Below are positions 9,819-20,810 of a stretch of DNA of 64,000 nt, in pieces; within the stretch, counting starts at the first letter, position 1, and each line of letters starts with the position of its first letter. This stretch comes from Dactylellina haptotyla. Taxonomy: Eukaryota; Ascomycota; Orbiliomycetes; Orbiliales; Orbiliaceae. A program made the position numbers and the translations under genes. The stretch is from contig CM062386.1 in the NCBI GenBank assembly GCA_031310005.1, positions 2,232,001 to 2,296,000 of the forward strand. The letters are read 5' to 3'. The notes under the pieces are model-generated. The model was not told the DNA's origin. It saw only the letters and a list, made by a program, of their open reading frames with translations, and did no database searches.

Positions 9819-12315
9819 ATTGATAAAATTTGTTTAGACAAAGGCCACTCCTTTCCTTGTTACGTTTCCTTTCTGTCTCATCTTTCCTATCGTGCATTTT
9901 TAGCGTTCATTTTCGCTTTGCGCTCTAAAAATCTTCGCTCCGTATTTCTTTCCTTTTGTTATACTTTTGCACTTTACAAGTATTGTCTGGCGTAAGATAT
10001 GGTTTGTTTTTCTTTCCTCACTTGCATTTCAAACGGGGGTTGGTTTGGGGTAAGTGTTTTAACTAAAGGTCTAGACAGGCGGTTGTCGACAGTTTCCTTT
10101 CCCATCTATTTCAAAAAATCAAAAACCAAAATGTCCATCATCTCCTTGGGTTTCATTTCCTCCTCTCAGTGTTTGGGAAAACTTTCCGACATTATTTGCT
10201 CAACTTGCTTATACGCACATCCAGAGTACTTGTAATTGAATTTTTCTTTCCAGTTTTTCACCCATCATGGATATAGCAAAAAATAGAATCAGAGTACTTG
10301 AGTCTACTCGGAAAAAACATGTTCCTTCTGACCCTTGTGATATCAATCGCCTTCGCCAGATATAGAATCGTCAATTTTCAGCCCTCGCATTCGCCGTATC
10401 AAAAGGGTAATTGTCATAAATATCTCTATTATCAAATATCACATGTTTTGACCGTTATTACCGTTTCCTTAGCAAATCTTTTTTAAGAAGTTCAGCCTAT
10501 ATCATGGCGATGATAAGTCACACACAAATTTTCGTGTCACTCGCTGCCACCTAACTGCCAACCGATCTTGAGATGAGCTTAATTCCCCTCTGCTGGTAGC
10601 CATTCACGAGTCAAGATCCTCCCAGGACCATGGAAAAGGGTGCCTCGCCCTTCCCCAATGTCCGGTGGTGGCTCCTCTTTCCCCTTCTCTCCCTTGTCCA
10701 CCTGAGTGATATTACTCAACTGAGATATTAAATGGGTATACGAAGGTAGCACCTGGGGTTTTCCCATCCAATAGATCTCACGGTCAACAAAGCTGAAAAT
10801 TTCCATTCCATTTCTTTTCCCCACTTCGCCCCCAAGGCTGTTCATCTTGGGGAACCATAGAAGTTTCTTCACGGGGTGGGGCAGTCACGAGATTGCCTTC
10901 AGGTCCTAGGGGACGAATCGACGAAGCCCCCCCTAATTATCACCATTACTATATCCGGACTAGCCCGGCATCACACCTCCAATGAGGTTACTCTCTCGTC
11001 ACGGGGATGTGATCATCATTCGAAATCAGACTCATATAACCTTACAATCACAATCACAATTTTACCGTCTACGGGGGGCGGGAAAGCAAGGTAGGTACAT
11101 AGCTGCCAACGTTTTTCCTTTTTGCCACTGCCTTACGCATCAGCTAAGCCCAGAGATCCTTTGGAGCTCTGGAAACGGTTTGGATCCCTTTCCGATTTCC
11201 ATTTGGCGATATGCACATGCCGCGGTCGGGATCCGTGCAGCACCGATAGGTCCCCACTGAGTTTCCAAAGAGTCCAGCCGGTTCCTCATTCACGGATCCC
11301 CAACCGTGCCCCCGGGACTAATAGCTAATGAGATTTCATCATGACGCGGAGATCCAAAATCGCCTGTCTTCCTATTGCTTGTAAATCTCTTACCCAGCCC
11401 GGAAATGCATTGAGCCCCGTTCTATATTTTTCTCATCCCGTGTTTTGGGGGGCTTTTTCCCTTCCCGGCAGTTTAGCCTTTTTTTTTTTTTTTGCTTGAG
11501 ATCACGTTTCTGAAGGGCATAGTGGGTGTGGTGATATTGATTCTCTTTCGCTCAATCTTATCATTGTTCGGATCCTCGGACGGGCGCTTATGCTAGATTC
11601 CGTTCTGCCTACGCGGTAGCTTATGTAGTATAACCTTCCTCTCCTTCATGCACGGCTTGTGCACGGATTGCAAATCGCAGGAAAAGGGGATCCGAGCACT
11701 TGTTGGAGTTTTGGAAGCCTTTGACCAAAAGTTCAAGATGTGTTGCATACTGTAATTATAAACTGGGTTTATAATTCCATTTTCGGTCAGCTCCAGAACG
11801 GTTTTGGTTTCTGTATGTATGGTGGTCGAGACTAGTCGGGGTGTTTACCCTCCCAGGGGAAGGAAGGCCGGTATCACCGCTCCCGCCCCGTAGTCAAAAT
11901 TCAAAATTCAAAATTGCAAAAGAGGCAATATTAAGATTTTTAATTGGAAGAGACGGCTGGGCCGCACACAGATGAGCAACTCCGAAACGGAAAATGTTAA
12001 GGGAGCTTTTCCGCGTCTTTGTTCTAACAAAATATCGGGTCTCCGACGTCATGATGTATCATCATCATAATATATTGTTGCTCCATACACTCAAATGACT
12101 CCTGCTAATTAATCATGCCCCTCGCCTTCGATCTTAAGCTCAATTCCTTCCGCCTCACAGGTCTGTTTGACATATTGTATGACCTATAATCGTGCTCAAG
12201 CGAGCATTCTTTGTTAGTCATGAACCGAAAGAAAAAGGTAAATCGAGCCGCCGACAAAAACACAAACGAGCATTGTTGAAGAAGCCAAAATTCTTCGGCC
12301 AAAGATTAAACCGGC
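9819..12315. other. 2.5-kb convergent interval without a supported gene
   Basis: Lies between the stop of the homeodomain gene (plus) and the stop of NAS6 (minus). The first kilobase is T-rich and probably includes a long 3' UTR. Around 10,590-11,340 the composition is more GC-rich, with short ORFs on both strands (for example 10,579-10,872 minus, about 97 codons) that resemble nothing I know. Homopolymer T runs occur near 11,480. No tRNA or rRNA was recognised. Confidence 0.4.
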
Positions 12316-13612
12316 TTAAAATTGCTCGATCACTTTTTGTCTAGCCTCCCTTGCACATCGCAATTTTCTGATACGATCGGTTTTCTTCGCATCAGAGACA
12401 GCTGCGGAGGATTAACAGGCGCCTCATAATGTCCACCGCTAGGATATTGCCGCATATACAAAAACAATGTGGAAATTTGACAGGAATGGGTCCCCCTGGA
12501 TGAACCTCCCCAGCCAACACGCCACTGGGGTGCACATTCTTCCGAGATCACGAGAAAATAAGACACCCAGACCGACTGGTAGCAAAAAGAATGAAAAATT
12601 GGAGGGAAATGGTGTCTGGGCGAGGATCGTAGGGCTCCCAAATCTAGGCCCGCCGAAACATAAACGGTGACGAAGACAAAGTAACACGAAGGATAATATC
12701 TGCTGACGAACCTTACGATCCGAGGGTGCCGTTTCCCACCAAAGTTTATCGTCATCATCCTTCTTGTCCTGATCTGCACCAGCCCTGAGCAACTCCATCA
12801 CCACATCCCCATTTCCTTCAGCCATGGCGTGGTGCAGTGGCGTTTGGTTTGAGATATCTGAGGTGTTTATAGGCGAGTCGTGCTTGAGCAGGAGCTTGGT
12901 TATTGCCACAGAGCCTACAGCTGCAGCACGGTGGAGGGGCAACTGTGAGCGACGGTCGCGGATACGGGCTGAGGCGCCATTGGCGAGTAGCAGTTTCACG
13001 GTCTGCGGGTGGTTCTTGGAGGCGGCGAAGTGTAATGCTGTCTAGGCGTTTTAGAGATTAGTCTCGACCGCATGGACGGCAACTGCGGGTGGGAAGAAGT
13101 CGAGGGCGAACCTGTCCAGCGTTATCTGTCATCGTGCAGCTTGCATTAGCGGATGTCTAAGAACGATGGAGTTTCTCCACGGCAAAAAATAAAATAAAAA
13201 TTGCATACTCTTCTGGTTTACATCTGCATCCCGTCTGATCAACTTTTCGATGAGGGTGTCGTTGCCCGTGCTAGCGGCAATATGGAGGGTGGTCCATCCC
13301 GAGCCGTCCGCCTCATCGACATCAAACCCCTTTATTTGTAGAAGCAGATCTGCTATCTCATTATGGGAGTTTGAGACCGCCCAGTGTATCGGAAGCCGCT
13401 CGTCGTCATCCTTTTTCAAGGCGTCTTTTGGGTTTGTCGAGAGCAGGGTTTCGACGAGCTGAGCTGGATCGAAATTTCAGTACAGGCTCATAAGCGTGTG
13501 AAAACAGGGCGGATTTAGTGGCCTTACTCTTGCCGTCTCTGGCAGCCTCGTGTAGAGGGAACTTTGGTTGTTCTTCCTCTTTCTTTGGTGGTGGTGGTGC
13601 GGGTGCCGACAT
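12316..13612 (-). CDS. NAS6: ankyrin-repeat proteasome assembly chaperone NAS6 (gankyrin/PSMD10)
   Basis: Best model: exons 13612-13528, 13463-13209, 13125-13112, 13041-12708 and 12401-12316; 257 residues. It has about six ankyrin repeats with classic TPLH/TALHFAA signatures: LPIHWAVSNSHNEIADLLL, TTLHIAASTGN, TALHFAASKNH, LPLHRAAAVGS and TPLHHAMAEGNG. The order and spacing match gankyrin/Nas6, which binds the C-terminal domain of ATPase subunit Rpt3 and chaperones 19S base assembly. Exon 3 is a 14-nt microexon giving Asn-Asn-Ala-Gly-Gln, which restores the N-x-x-GQTALHFAA turn; its donor is the unusual GTTCGC. The 3' end is less certain. I join C|GTCAGC to an exon ending in EARQKVIEQF, but a donor GTTCGT at 12711 or read-through is possible. 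The core identity is secure, the tail is not. Confidence 0.85.
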
Positions 13613-13896
13613 ATCGATGAGGGGGTGGTGGTGGGGTTGAGTTTGGAGATAAAGTTGGGTAGACGCGGCAAAGAACCCCGTCAAAACGCGCGACAAGGGC
13701 CAACGAGAGCTTACAAATATATTCTTGTTGGACGGGCTGTATCGACCGTCGAAGGCAGGAAAGAATAGGATTTAGCGGGGAAATACAGTGCTCTGAGCAT
13801 AGATGTGCTTGGGTATCAAATAAAAATAAATAATCGAGACAGAGTATAGAAGTTATTAAGCCAAAACGTCCGGAATCCCCGAGAAGCCCCTCGCCA

Positions 13897-14374
13897 CTAT
13901 CCAGCCCTGTTCAAGATCTTGTTCATGTGATCAGATGCATTGTTGAATGTCGTCTCCAAGTAGTTCTGTCTCTTCTTGAGGCCCTTGATGTCTTCATCTA
14001 GAGTATTCTTCTCCGTGTCCAGGCGCTTCTTGACCTTCGATAAGTCCTCCTGGACGAACCTGTCATCCCGTCAGCATCTTTGGTGAACTGCAGTTACATG
14101 GGGACTATTTGAAAACTAACATCTTTCCGACACCCTCGTAAACCTTCGTAGATGAGGGCAGCGAGTTTAATTCAGCTTCTGTAAGCTGGATCATGCGAGT
14201 ATCTCGCTGTTTCGCCGTGATCTGGGACTTGACCACCGCCAGCTGCTGCTGGGAGAGGATCGCTTGGGTCTCGATCTCTTGGAGGACCTATCCGATTTCT
14301 AGTCAGTATTAGTAGCAGAATAGAAAGGTACGCAAATCTCTTGCCTTTTGGAGGGCTTCGTTCGGAATGGACAT
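13897..14374 (-). CDS. PFD1: prefoldin subunit 1
   Basis: Three exons, 14374-14345, 14287-14121 and 14059-13897; 119 residues, the usual length for this beta-type prefoldin subunit. It starts MSIPNEALQKVLQEIE, and a central YEGVGKMF motif matches the conserved YEGVGRMF/FIL turn of PFDN1, flanked by two long coiled-coil helices (ending NYLETTFNNASDHMNKIL). Prefoldin is the cytosolic hexamer that hands unfolded actin and tubulin to the CCT chaperonin; beta-tubulin is encoded 9 kb away and another subunit 37 kb away. Intron 1 begins with GC (AAAAG|GCAAGA), needed to keep the conserved QK|VLQE join in frame. An in-frame ATG at 14440 would add 22 residues, but the family start is the one chosen. 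Confidence 0.92.
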
Positions 14375-14917
14375 CTTGGAACGCTTGTGGTCATCAGTCT
14401 TGCTTGTCGAATTGAGCTCGAGCTGTGCTGCCGCACTCATGTTACCTGGTTTCCCAATTTGTGCTTCAGCGGCCGAAAACTGCAACACCACACAACGCAA
14501 CATTTAAATAATTTGCATGTAGTAAATATTTCGTCGGGCGTAGGTGCATATCTAATATAAGACTGAAACAGAGGAAGCAGACAAGTGTATGCATTTACTC
14601 ATTAAATATAGATGGCTTATAGCTCCATGGTATAAAAAGACTGGATCCACCGAGATATGAGATCATCTTGTGATCTTCTCGGCATTCAAAATATATGGGA
14701 TTATCGGCGTATTAGATATTAAGCTGATCTTGGTGTCTACATAACACTGAGAGGAAGAAGGCTCTAGATTCTATCTTAGGTCTTCCCTACTGCTAACAAA
14801 GTCACCTCTTTCGCACTTTCCAACATAACTACAACGCTCACTCGTTCACTCGTGGCTTATAATAGAAGGCCGCTATTATATACCCTCGATCCCGAGTGAA
14901 AGCTATCACTCTAAACC
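14375..14917. other. 543-base divergent promoter region
   Basis: Separates prefoldin subunit 1 (minus) from an uncharacterised plus-strand gene. It is AT-rich, with TATA-like strings at 14631 (tataaaaaga) and near 14858-14880 (tataatag, attatatac). Either could serve the plus-strand gene, the second lying 40-60 bases before its ATG. No ORF is supported. Confidence 0.35.
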
Positions 14918-15823
14918 ATGACTACGCCAGTAGTCAAGGAGCCCACTGAGATACACGTCACGGCTTATAGAGTCCTGCAAGTAAACAGACTCTCGAGTGT
15001 TGAAAATGGCATCCCAGATGCTATCTTACTACCTTCCACCCCGTCGAATCCTCTCAACCTTGACACGGCCCAACTTGGAACGTGTAATTCTGGAAACGTG
15101 GCACCGGGTATCAATGCCATAGCTGCACGCGAAGTAGAAATCGCAAACCTTCGCGAGTACAAGACATCCGGCGAAAACCTACAATGGACACTAGCAGACC
15201 AAGTGATCGTATCGGACACGTCAGTCAAGTACACGATGGTACAAATCGTCTACCCGGCGATAGGGGTCTTGAGCGGGATGTCTCATCGCGATCCTACGGT
15301 TGCGAACCCCACTTCATTCATATGTCCAAATTGCCACTGCGGGCTATACAAACGACATTCCGGGATGTACAGTACCCACAACGCCGCAGGGATCTCAACC
15401 GGTGCCTCATCAAAGGAGAATCTTCACACTATGTCAAGTTCGATGGATACCACAGCCGACCACTATAACACCCTTACGGCCAACGATAACGAGGAGCAAC
15501 AAGAAGATACACGACCAGACAGTCTTCCGAGTCATGATACTCCCTACGATAGACAGAGAAAGCGTAGACTCTACGATGCAGACGGGCCCGGGAATTCGCG
15601 TTCGAAAATAAAACTGGAAGGCTTGCGCAAACGAAATATCGATGCTGTTGGGACCATCAGAAAACCCACAGCCGGTGGACTTGCGTATACTTTGGGGATT
15701 AAATCTGAAGCTATAGCAGATGGCGGGGATTATATGCTCCCAGCTGGTAGGGACTTGGAAGCGGAACCGAGCGATCAGGAGAGTGTAAAAAATGAAGGTA
15801 TATTTTGCGACTACAACAATTGA
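14918..15823 (+). CDS. uncharacterised, probably nuclear protein with Cys/His cluster and three SUMO-consensus sites
   Basis: Single exon, 301 residues, beginning at the first ATG of the frame. I do not recognise the family. Residues 1-130 look folded and mixed in composition. A cluster at 136-154 contains C136, C139, H140, C141, H147 and H154 (CPNCHCGLYKRHSGMYSTH) and could bind zinc, although the spacing is not that of a classic C2H2 finger. Residues 155-230 are Ser/Thr/Asn/Asp-rich. A basic RQRKRR at 212-217 resembles a nuclear localisation signal. Three matches to the sumoylation consensus (hydrophobic-Lys-x-Glu) follow: IKLE at 231-234, IKSE at 261-264 and VKNE at 290-293. A transcription or chromatin role is plausible but inferred only from these features. 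Confidence 0.6.
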   Translation: MTTPVVKEPTEIHVTAYRVLQVNRLSSVENGIPDAILLPSTPSNPLNLDTAQLGTCNSGNVAPGINAIAAREVEIANLREYKTSGENLQWTLADQVIVSDTSVKYTMVQIVYPAIGVLSGMSHRDPTVANPTSFICPNCHCGLYKRHSGMYSTHNAAGISTGASSKENLHTMSSSMDTTADHYNTLTANDNEEQQEDTRPDSLPSHDTPYDRQRKRRLYDADGPGNSRSKIKLEGLRKRNIDAVGTIRKPTAGGLAYTLGIKSEAIADGGDYMLPAGRDLEAEPSDQESVKNEGIFCDYNN

Positions 15824-16243
15824 AAGTGGTCAGGATATGGTTGGCATTGAGGGGCCTTTTTTGGTGTTCGCGTCACGCCTTTCAACTGGTTGGTTTTGTT
15901 GGGGGGTGAGTATAAGGCTAATAACTGGTTTCGATCAAATCCTACGTAGCATGGTCATTCGTTTACGAGTAGTACTGAATTTGATTTGGTTGTACCAAAA
16001 AGGTAGTATCATTCCAGACGCTAGACAAAAATATTGGTAAACTAGCTAGCTGGCTGAGGCTTTAAGAATCAACTCTTCTCGGGACCCAAAGGGCCGCTAT
16101 CACTCTAGACTCCGTTATCATTTAGAATATCATCTAAAATGACATAAATGTCGTTACAAAAAATTGCCCCAATGAGAGGGACACCAAGCTCTATGGCCAA
16201 AATAAGATACCATAACTCAGATCTAAAAGATATCGAAAAGATT
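15824..16243. other. 420-base convergent 3' region
   Basis: Lies between the stops of the uncharacterised gene (plus) and TRAPPC11 (minus). Moderately AT-rich, consistent with two facing 3' UTRs; nothing else seen. Confidence 0.4.
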
Positions 16244-19200
16244 TCAAGGAATCCAAACCAATAACCCCCCTTTATCAGCCGCCCTGACACCATCTGTAGC
16301 CGCTATCCTTAGGTTCTTATTATAATACTTGTCTACAACCCTCAGCGAAGCCCGTATCCAATCGTGCTTTATCCTCGGGTAAACCCTATACTCCATCACA
16401 AGCCTACTCAGCGGCATAAGCTGGACACCAGGTGTTTTGGGCCCTTCGAATAGGAAGGTCTCGTTGGGCTCCATCGAGACGTTGAAAGTGAGAACGTGCA
16501 TGGTTGGGTTCTCGAGGGTGTATGTCAGGAGGACGGAATTGGTATCTGCCGAATATGGAGATGCTTCTACACATGATAAAATTGATTAGCAGCTGGGTAC
16601 ATAGGTGGTTCGAGTAGATTTGAAGTAGTAACACACCAGCTAACACTCGCGGTTCACTACCGGGGATAAGAAGCCTCGGGACGGCGAGCGGTGTCTCTAC
16701 GATATCGCCGTCCGGTCGTTTCCATTTGACTCTTAGATCCAAGTCTACATCTGAAGACCGGCGATCTTCTAATGCATGCTTTGTAACTTCGAGCGTATAG
16801 ATAATCTCAAGTATGGCGTCCGGTTGGAACTCTACTCCTAAATATCAGCACCGTCGCGGCATAAGGCACTCGAAAGCGGAAGCGTAGACATACCTTTCCC
16901 CTTCTCTTCAATTTTATCTGCCCTCGTAAGAGAACACACGATCCCACCCTGGGCGTTTGACACGTCACACAGAAACTCCTCTAGCATAAGTGGTTCCTCT
17001 TCCATCAGAGATATCTGGCATTTGAATATCCATCTCTGCGTCAACCCCTTAGACACGTCTTCCTGTGCTTCCTTGTCGGCTTCTTCTTCTGATAATCTAA
17101 ACATATTCGGCCATTTCTTTGAGTGTACACTAGGTGAAAAGTCGAATTTTGCGCGGAATGGACGTCGTATGTGAAAGGATGGTAATTTGACTGTTTTGGA
17201 GATTTGCGTTTCAGGATCAGAGGTAAGGACATAGAGTGAGACGACTTCGAGAGAGACTTCGGCTTCAAGGATTGCAGATGGGATGGTAAATGATCTTTGT
17301 ATCTCTTGCGAGGGTGATATGACACCAAGAGGGTAAGGCGTTTCCGGATCATCCTCGACCGCATCGGTTGACTCGGTTGCATCCCAGGTAATTAGGGGAA
17401 CTGCGTTGAGTTAGTGCATAATATCTAGACACAGCTGTTGAAGTCATCTCACCTTCATCAGGATACCCTAGTATCCGAATCTTCATACGGGCGTCGACCT
17501 CTTCGTCTTCCTCATTGACAACTGCGAGCGCAACTTTGATAGATTCGCCAATGTACACAGGATCGTCTAATCGGAGAATCTTAACCATAAGCCTCGGTGG
17601 TCTAGGTAAGATCTTTAAGTACATCGGACGGTAGCTCTTCAATGGAACCTTCCTTAGTCCTTCGTCCGTATTTCTCCAAAAGGAAGCTTTCTTAGTCTTG
17701 AGGAGCAAGGGATTAAAATCGTCGACATCAATGATCAAGTCGATATCATAGCCTTCTCCACACATAGTCAGCGTTATCGATGTTGCCCGAGCGTCTCCAT
17801 GTTCTCGTAGGAGAGTGCTGAGTTCAAACACTTTTGTCTGGCCAGCATTAATTGTCAAGTCTGCATGCCCCTCAGTGTACGGCTTCTTGCCATCACTGGG
17901 CGTGATATCTTTAAGTTTAGCCCTTATATCTTGAAAATCTGGCGAGCCTTCAGCTGCAGCCTCGTGGATGATTGTAATCGGCTTCAAATTTCCCTTGTAC
18001 TCAATCTTGACTTCGCTGAGCACCAAAGGTGCAGAGTTGGGTTGCGCCATCGATGTGAGGGTGAGCTGCGAAACAGCGGCTTCACCGACCGACACTTCAT
18101 TTGAAAGGAAACTGTAATCTGCTGTCACTATTGGTAGGATATCCGGGGCTCGTATTGCTAAGGTGGTGGTTCCTTGAATACCACCCTCAATGTCAGCTAG
18201 GCACTTAGCCAAATCTGACGGCGTTTTGCTGCCAGGAAGAATCATGCTGTGCGACTCCAACGACGCCATGATCACAGATGCTGGATCAGAAAGTCGTAGC
18301 GCACATTCTCGCATATTATCCAGCGCTTCTCTCAGTATGTCTGGCGTCCACCTGTCCGCCCTCCATGTCGGCAGGCCGATCTTGAGGCTCTCGAGCGCCA
18401 CCTGCCAGTTCTCCCTCGCCATTTCTAGCTGAGCTAGCTCGAAAAGTACCCTGGCTCTCTGTCTAAACTGGCTCTTCTCAGCGAAAACGGCTGCCGCCGC
18501 GTTTAAGTAGCTGATTATAGTCGACGTAAGATCTACGGACTGCGACTCCTCGGGGCCCTGCACAAGATATAAATCTACGGGTGCATCCGACTCCGGTAAT
18601 CTACCAACCCTCCTTTTATGAAGCTTAGAGTATGAAACGGCCATCATCCAATAAAATCCCGGATGGTGTAAGTGTTCGATTGCGGACACTCGCTCATCCA
18701 CTTTAATGGACTTATCGATCGGCGCATACACCGCAGGGATATCCGACGCCTTCGGGTCCGGCGTAAACATCCGTGAAGAATGTACGATCGTTGCCATGAT
18801 GACCGCCCAGCGGGCCTGCCATGCCGCCCAGCCGTAGGTACTCGTACCCGCGCCTTTGCGATCGAGGATATCTGCAATCCGCCGCCGATGCGTCTCCCAC
18901 CGGCGTGCGGCCAGCGTTCCGTTTTCGAAGTATATGTAACATCGAATTATCCGCGCTGATATGATGTCCGCTAACAATCGAATGTCGTTCCAGCGGGGGC
19001 TCCAGTTGTTTGTGGTTTCGAAGACCTCCAATAGAGCTTCGTATGCCGTTTCGTAATGTCTCGCGGCGACGTCCATCTCGCCTCTGAATTCTCCGAAGAA
19101 GCCTAATTTCAACTCATACCGGACAGTCCAACCCGTGTTACTGAGAGATTGTGACATCGAGCTTGGTGGTACGGTTGGTACGGGGGCTGACGAGCGACTG

Positions 19201-20253
19201 CGCTTCCTACGTGCGTGTTTCGATAGTTCCCGGTAGAATTCTATGGCTGGAGGGGTTAGCGTCAACTCGATGCTTTTGGCCAGTTGCTGCAATTCGACGG
19301 GCGAAGCTCGTGCTGGGAGGAAGAAGAGAGAGCTTTTGGTGTCCAAGCTAGTTAGCCTGCGTATGAGAGCGAACCTGCTTTCGATGGATGGAGCTTCGAG
19401 GAGGGTCTTTTGGGCGATAAGGACGACGGCGAACTTGATCTTCCGAGAATCGGTGAGAAAAACCTTTTTCATCTCGTTGATTTGGGCGGCCAGAGCTCGG
19501 TCGACGGCATCTTCTTGCTGGGTGGGGACGATGGCGAACTCATGGAATGATACGAAGGCGCATGGCTGGAGGTAGAGATGTTTCCGGAGCCAGATGTGGC
19601 TGAAAACTCCGTCGGGATAGAGGGGTGAATCTAGAGTTAATGGCGAGATGGGACTGTGCAGCGGTCGTTTCAGGAAGCCACTGCTGGTGGGGGTCTTGGG
19701 GGACATGAGTTCGGGAACGGGAGACATGGGCGAGGTGCCACCATCTGGGAATGGTGGGTTTGCTTTTCGAGGCGGGAGGGCAAAGTTCTAATTTCGGTGG
19801 GCGCCGTGGGGAGTTTATGATTAGCAAATATGTCTTCTCGAGGGGCTAGCAATGATCCTGCCGCAGACACGAATGTGGTTTTCTTTTTGACAAGACTAGT
19901 AGTATATAATGTGGTTTACAAACATCATTCGGTATTTGCTGTTGCATTCAAACGTGAGGAAGGAAAGAGACTACCCTTCCAACTGCAGCGACCCTAAAGG
20001 CGGACGAATTTGGCGGTCTCCCTCCTCGCTTGACGGTGCCTTTCCACCCGGAGTCCGCGCTGCTTCTGAGGAAGCATTGTAGAAGGTCTTCGCCGACCTT
20101 GGAGGTAACGAGCGTGTCGTCACAGGTTATCAGGGTGGCGTTTTCGAGGAGAGGGTACGGAGGGAGGGCGGTGTGGGATTCGGAGGCGCCCAAGCCGGCC
20201 ACCACGAGCAAGGGCAGCGGGGTGGTGAAGTATTCCGGCGGGTATGCTTCCAT
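16244..20253 (-). CDS. TRAPPC11: TRAPP complex subunit TRAPPC11 (foie gras and gryzun domains)
   Basis: Five exons: 20253-19975, 19787-17453, 17400-16894, 16837-16637 and 16566-16244; 1214 residues. The first exon starts MEAYPPEYFTTPLPLLVVAG, and its end joins in phase 0 to NFALPPRKANPPFPDG. A proline-rich linker then leads to WLRKHLYLQPCAFVSFHEF. The foie gras domain spans about residues 310-590 (GWTVRYELKLGFFGEF, ARHYETAYEALLEVF). The gryzun-type beta-rich region covers roughly 650-1210, with KILRLDDPVYIGESIKVAL, and the last exon ends GGLLVWIP. TRAPPC11 is a subunit of the metazoan-type TRAPPIII complex, a Rab GEF complex acting in ER-Golgi traffic and autophagy; filamentous fungi retain it while budding yeast lacks it. 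Divergent from RXT2 with 557 bases between the ATGs. Confidence 0.93.
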
Positions 20254-20810
20254 GGTGGCCCGGTCCTGCCCTGCAGACGATGGGCGTAGCTGGGAGGGGG
20301 ATCCGAGGAGCTATTATGTGTGCCGTGGAAGCTGCGGGGGAGCTCTCACGTCGGGGGCATTGGAGGGTGGCCGGGGAGAACTATCTGTACAGAGGACACG
20401 TTAGGACGGTTGACACAGGAACAGCTGTTTCGGCGACGATAACAAGAATACTTGCCGGATGATGCAATGGACCAGCGGCGTATGCGGTGGACGGCAGAGG
20501 GTGCCTACGCGAGTGTCTCCCGTCGACGGGGTGGAGATGGAGGTCGTGGTGGTGATGGCGAGATAACGTGGTGGTGGTCGTTGGTGGTGATATTGAAATG
20601 TCGTTGGAACGGCGTTGGAAACCGCGGGCTGGGTTCCGTTTGCTGGGGAACGAAAGGCGGGCCGCATTCTTTCCTTCCTCCTCCTCATCGCCCACCCGTT
20701 CCACCACCGCCACCGCCATCACCGCATACTGCCAGACCTCAGAAGTCTGAGAGCAGAATCCGGATCGCCGAGACACAATCTACAGGCCATCCACTCTTCT
20801 CGCCGTCAGG
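20254..20810. other. 557-base divergent promoter between TRAPPC11 and RXT2
   Basis: GC-rich, with purine/pyrimidine-skewed stretches (repeated ggtggt near 20,550-20,590 and ccaccgcca near 20,700-20,725). Likely a bidirectional promoter. ORFs crossing it on both strands are low-complexity and not credible genes. Confidence 0.45.
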
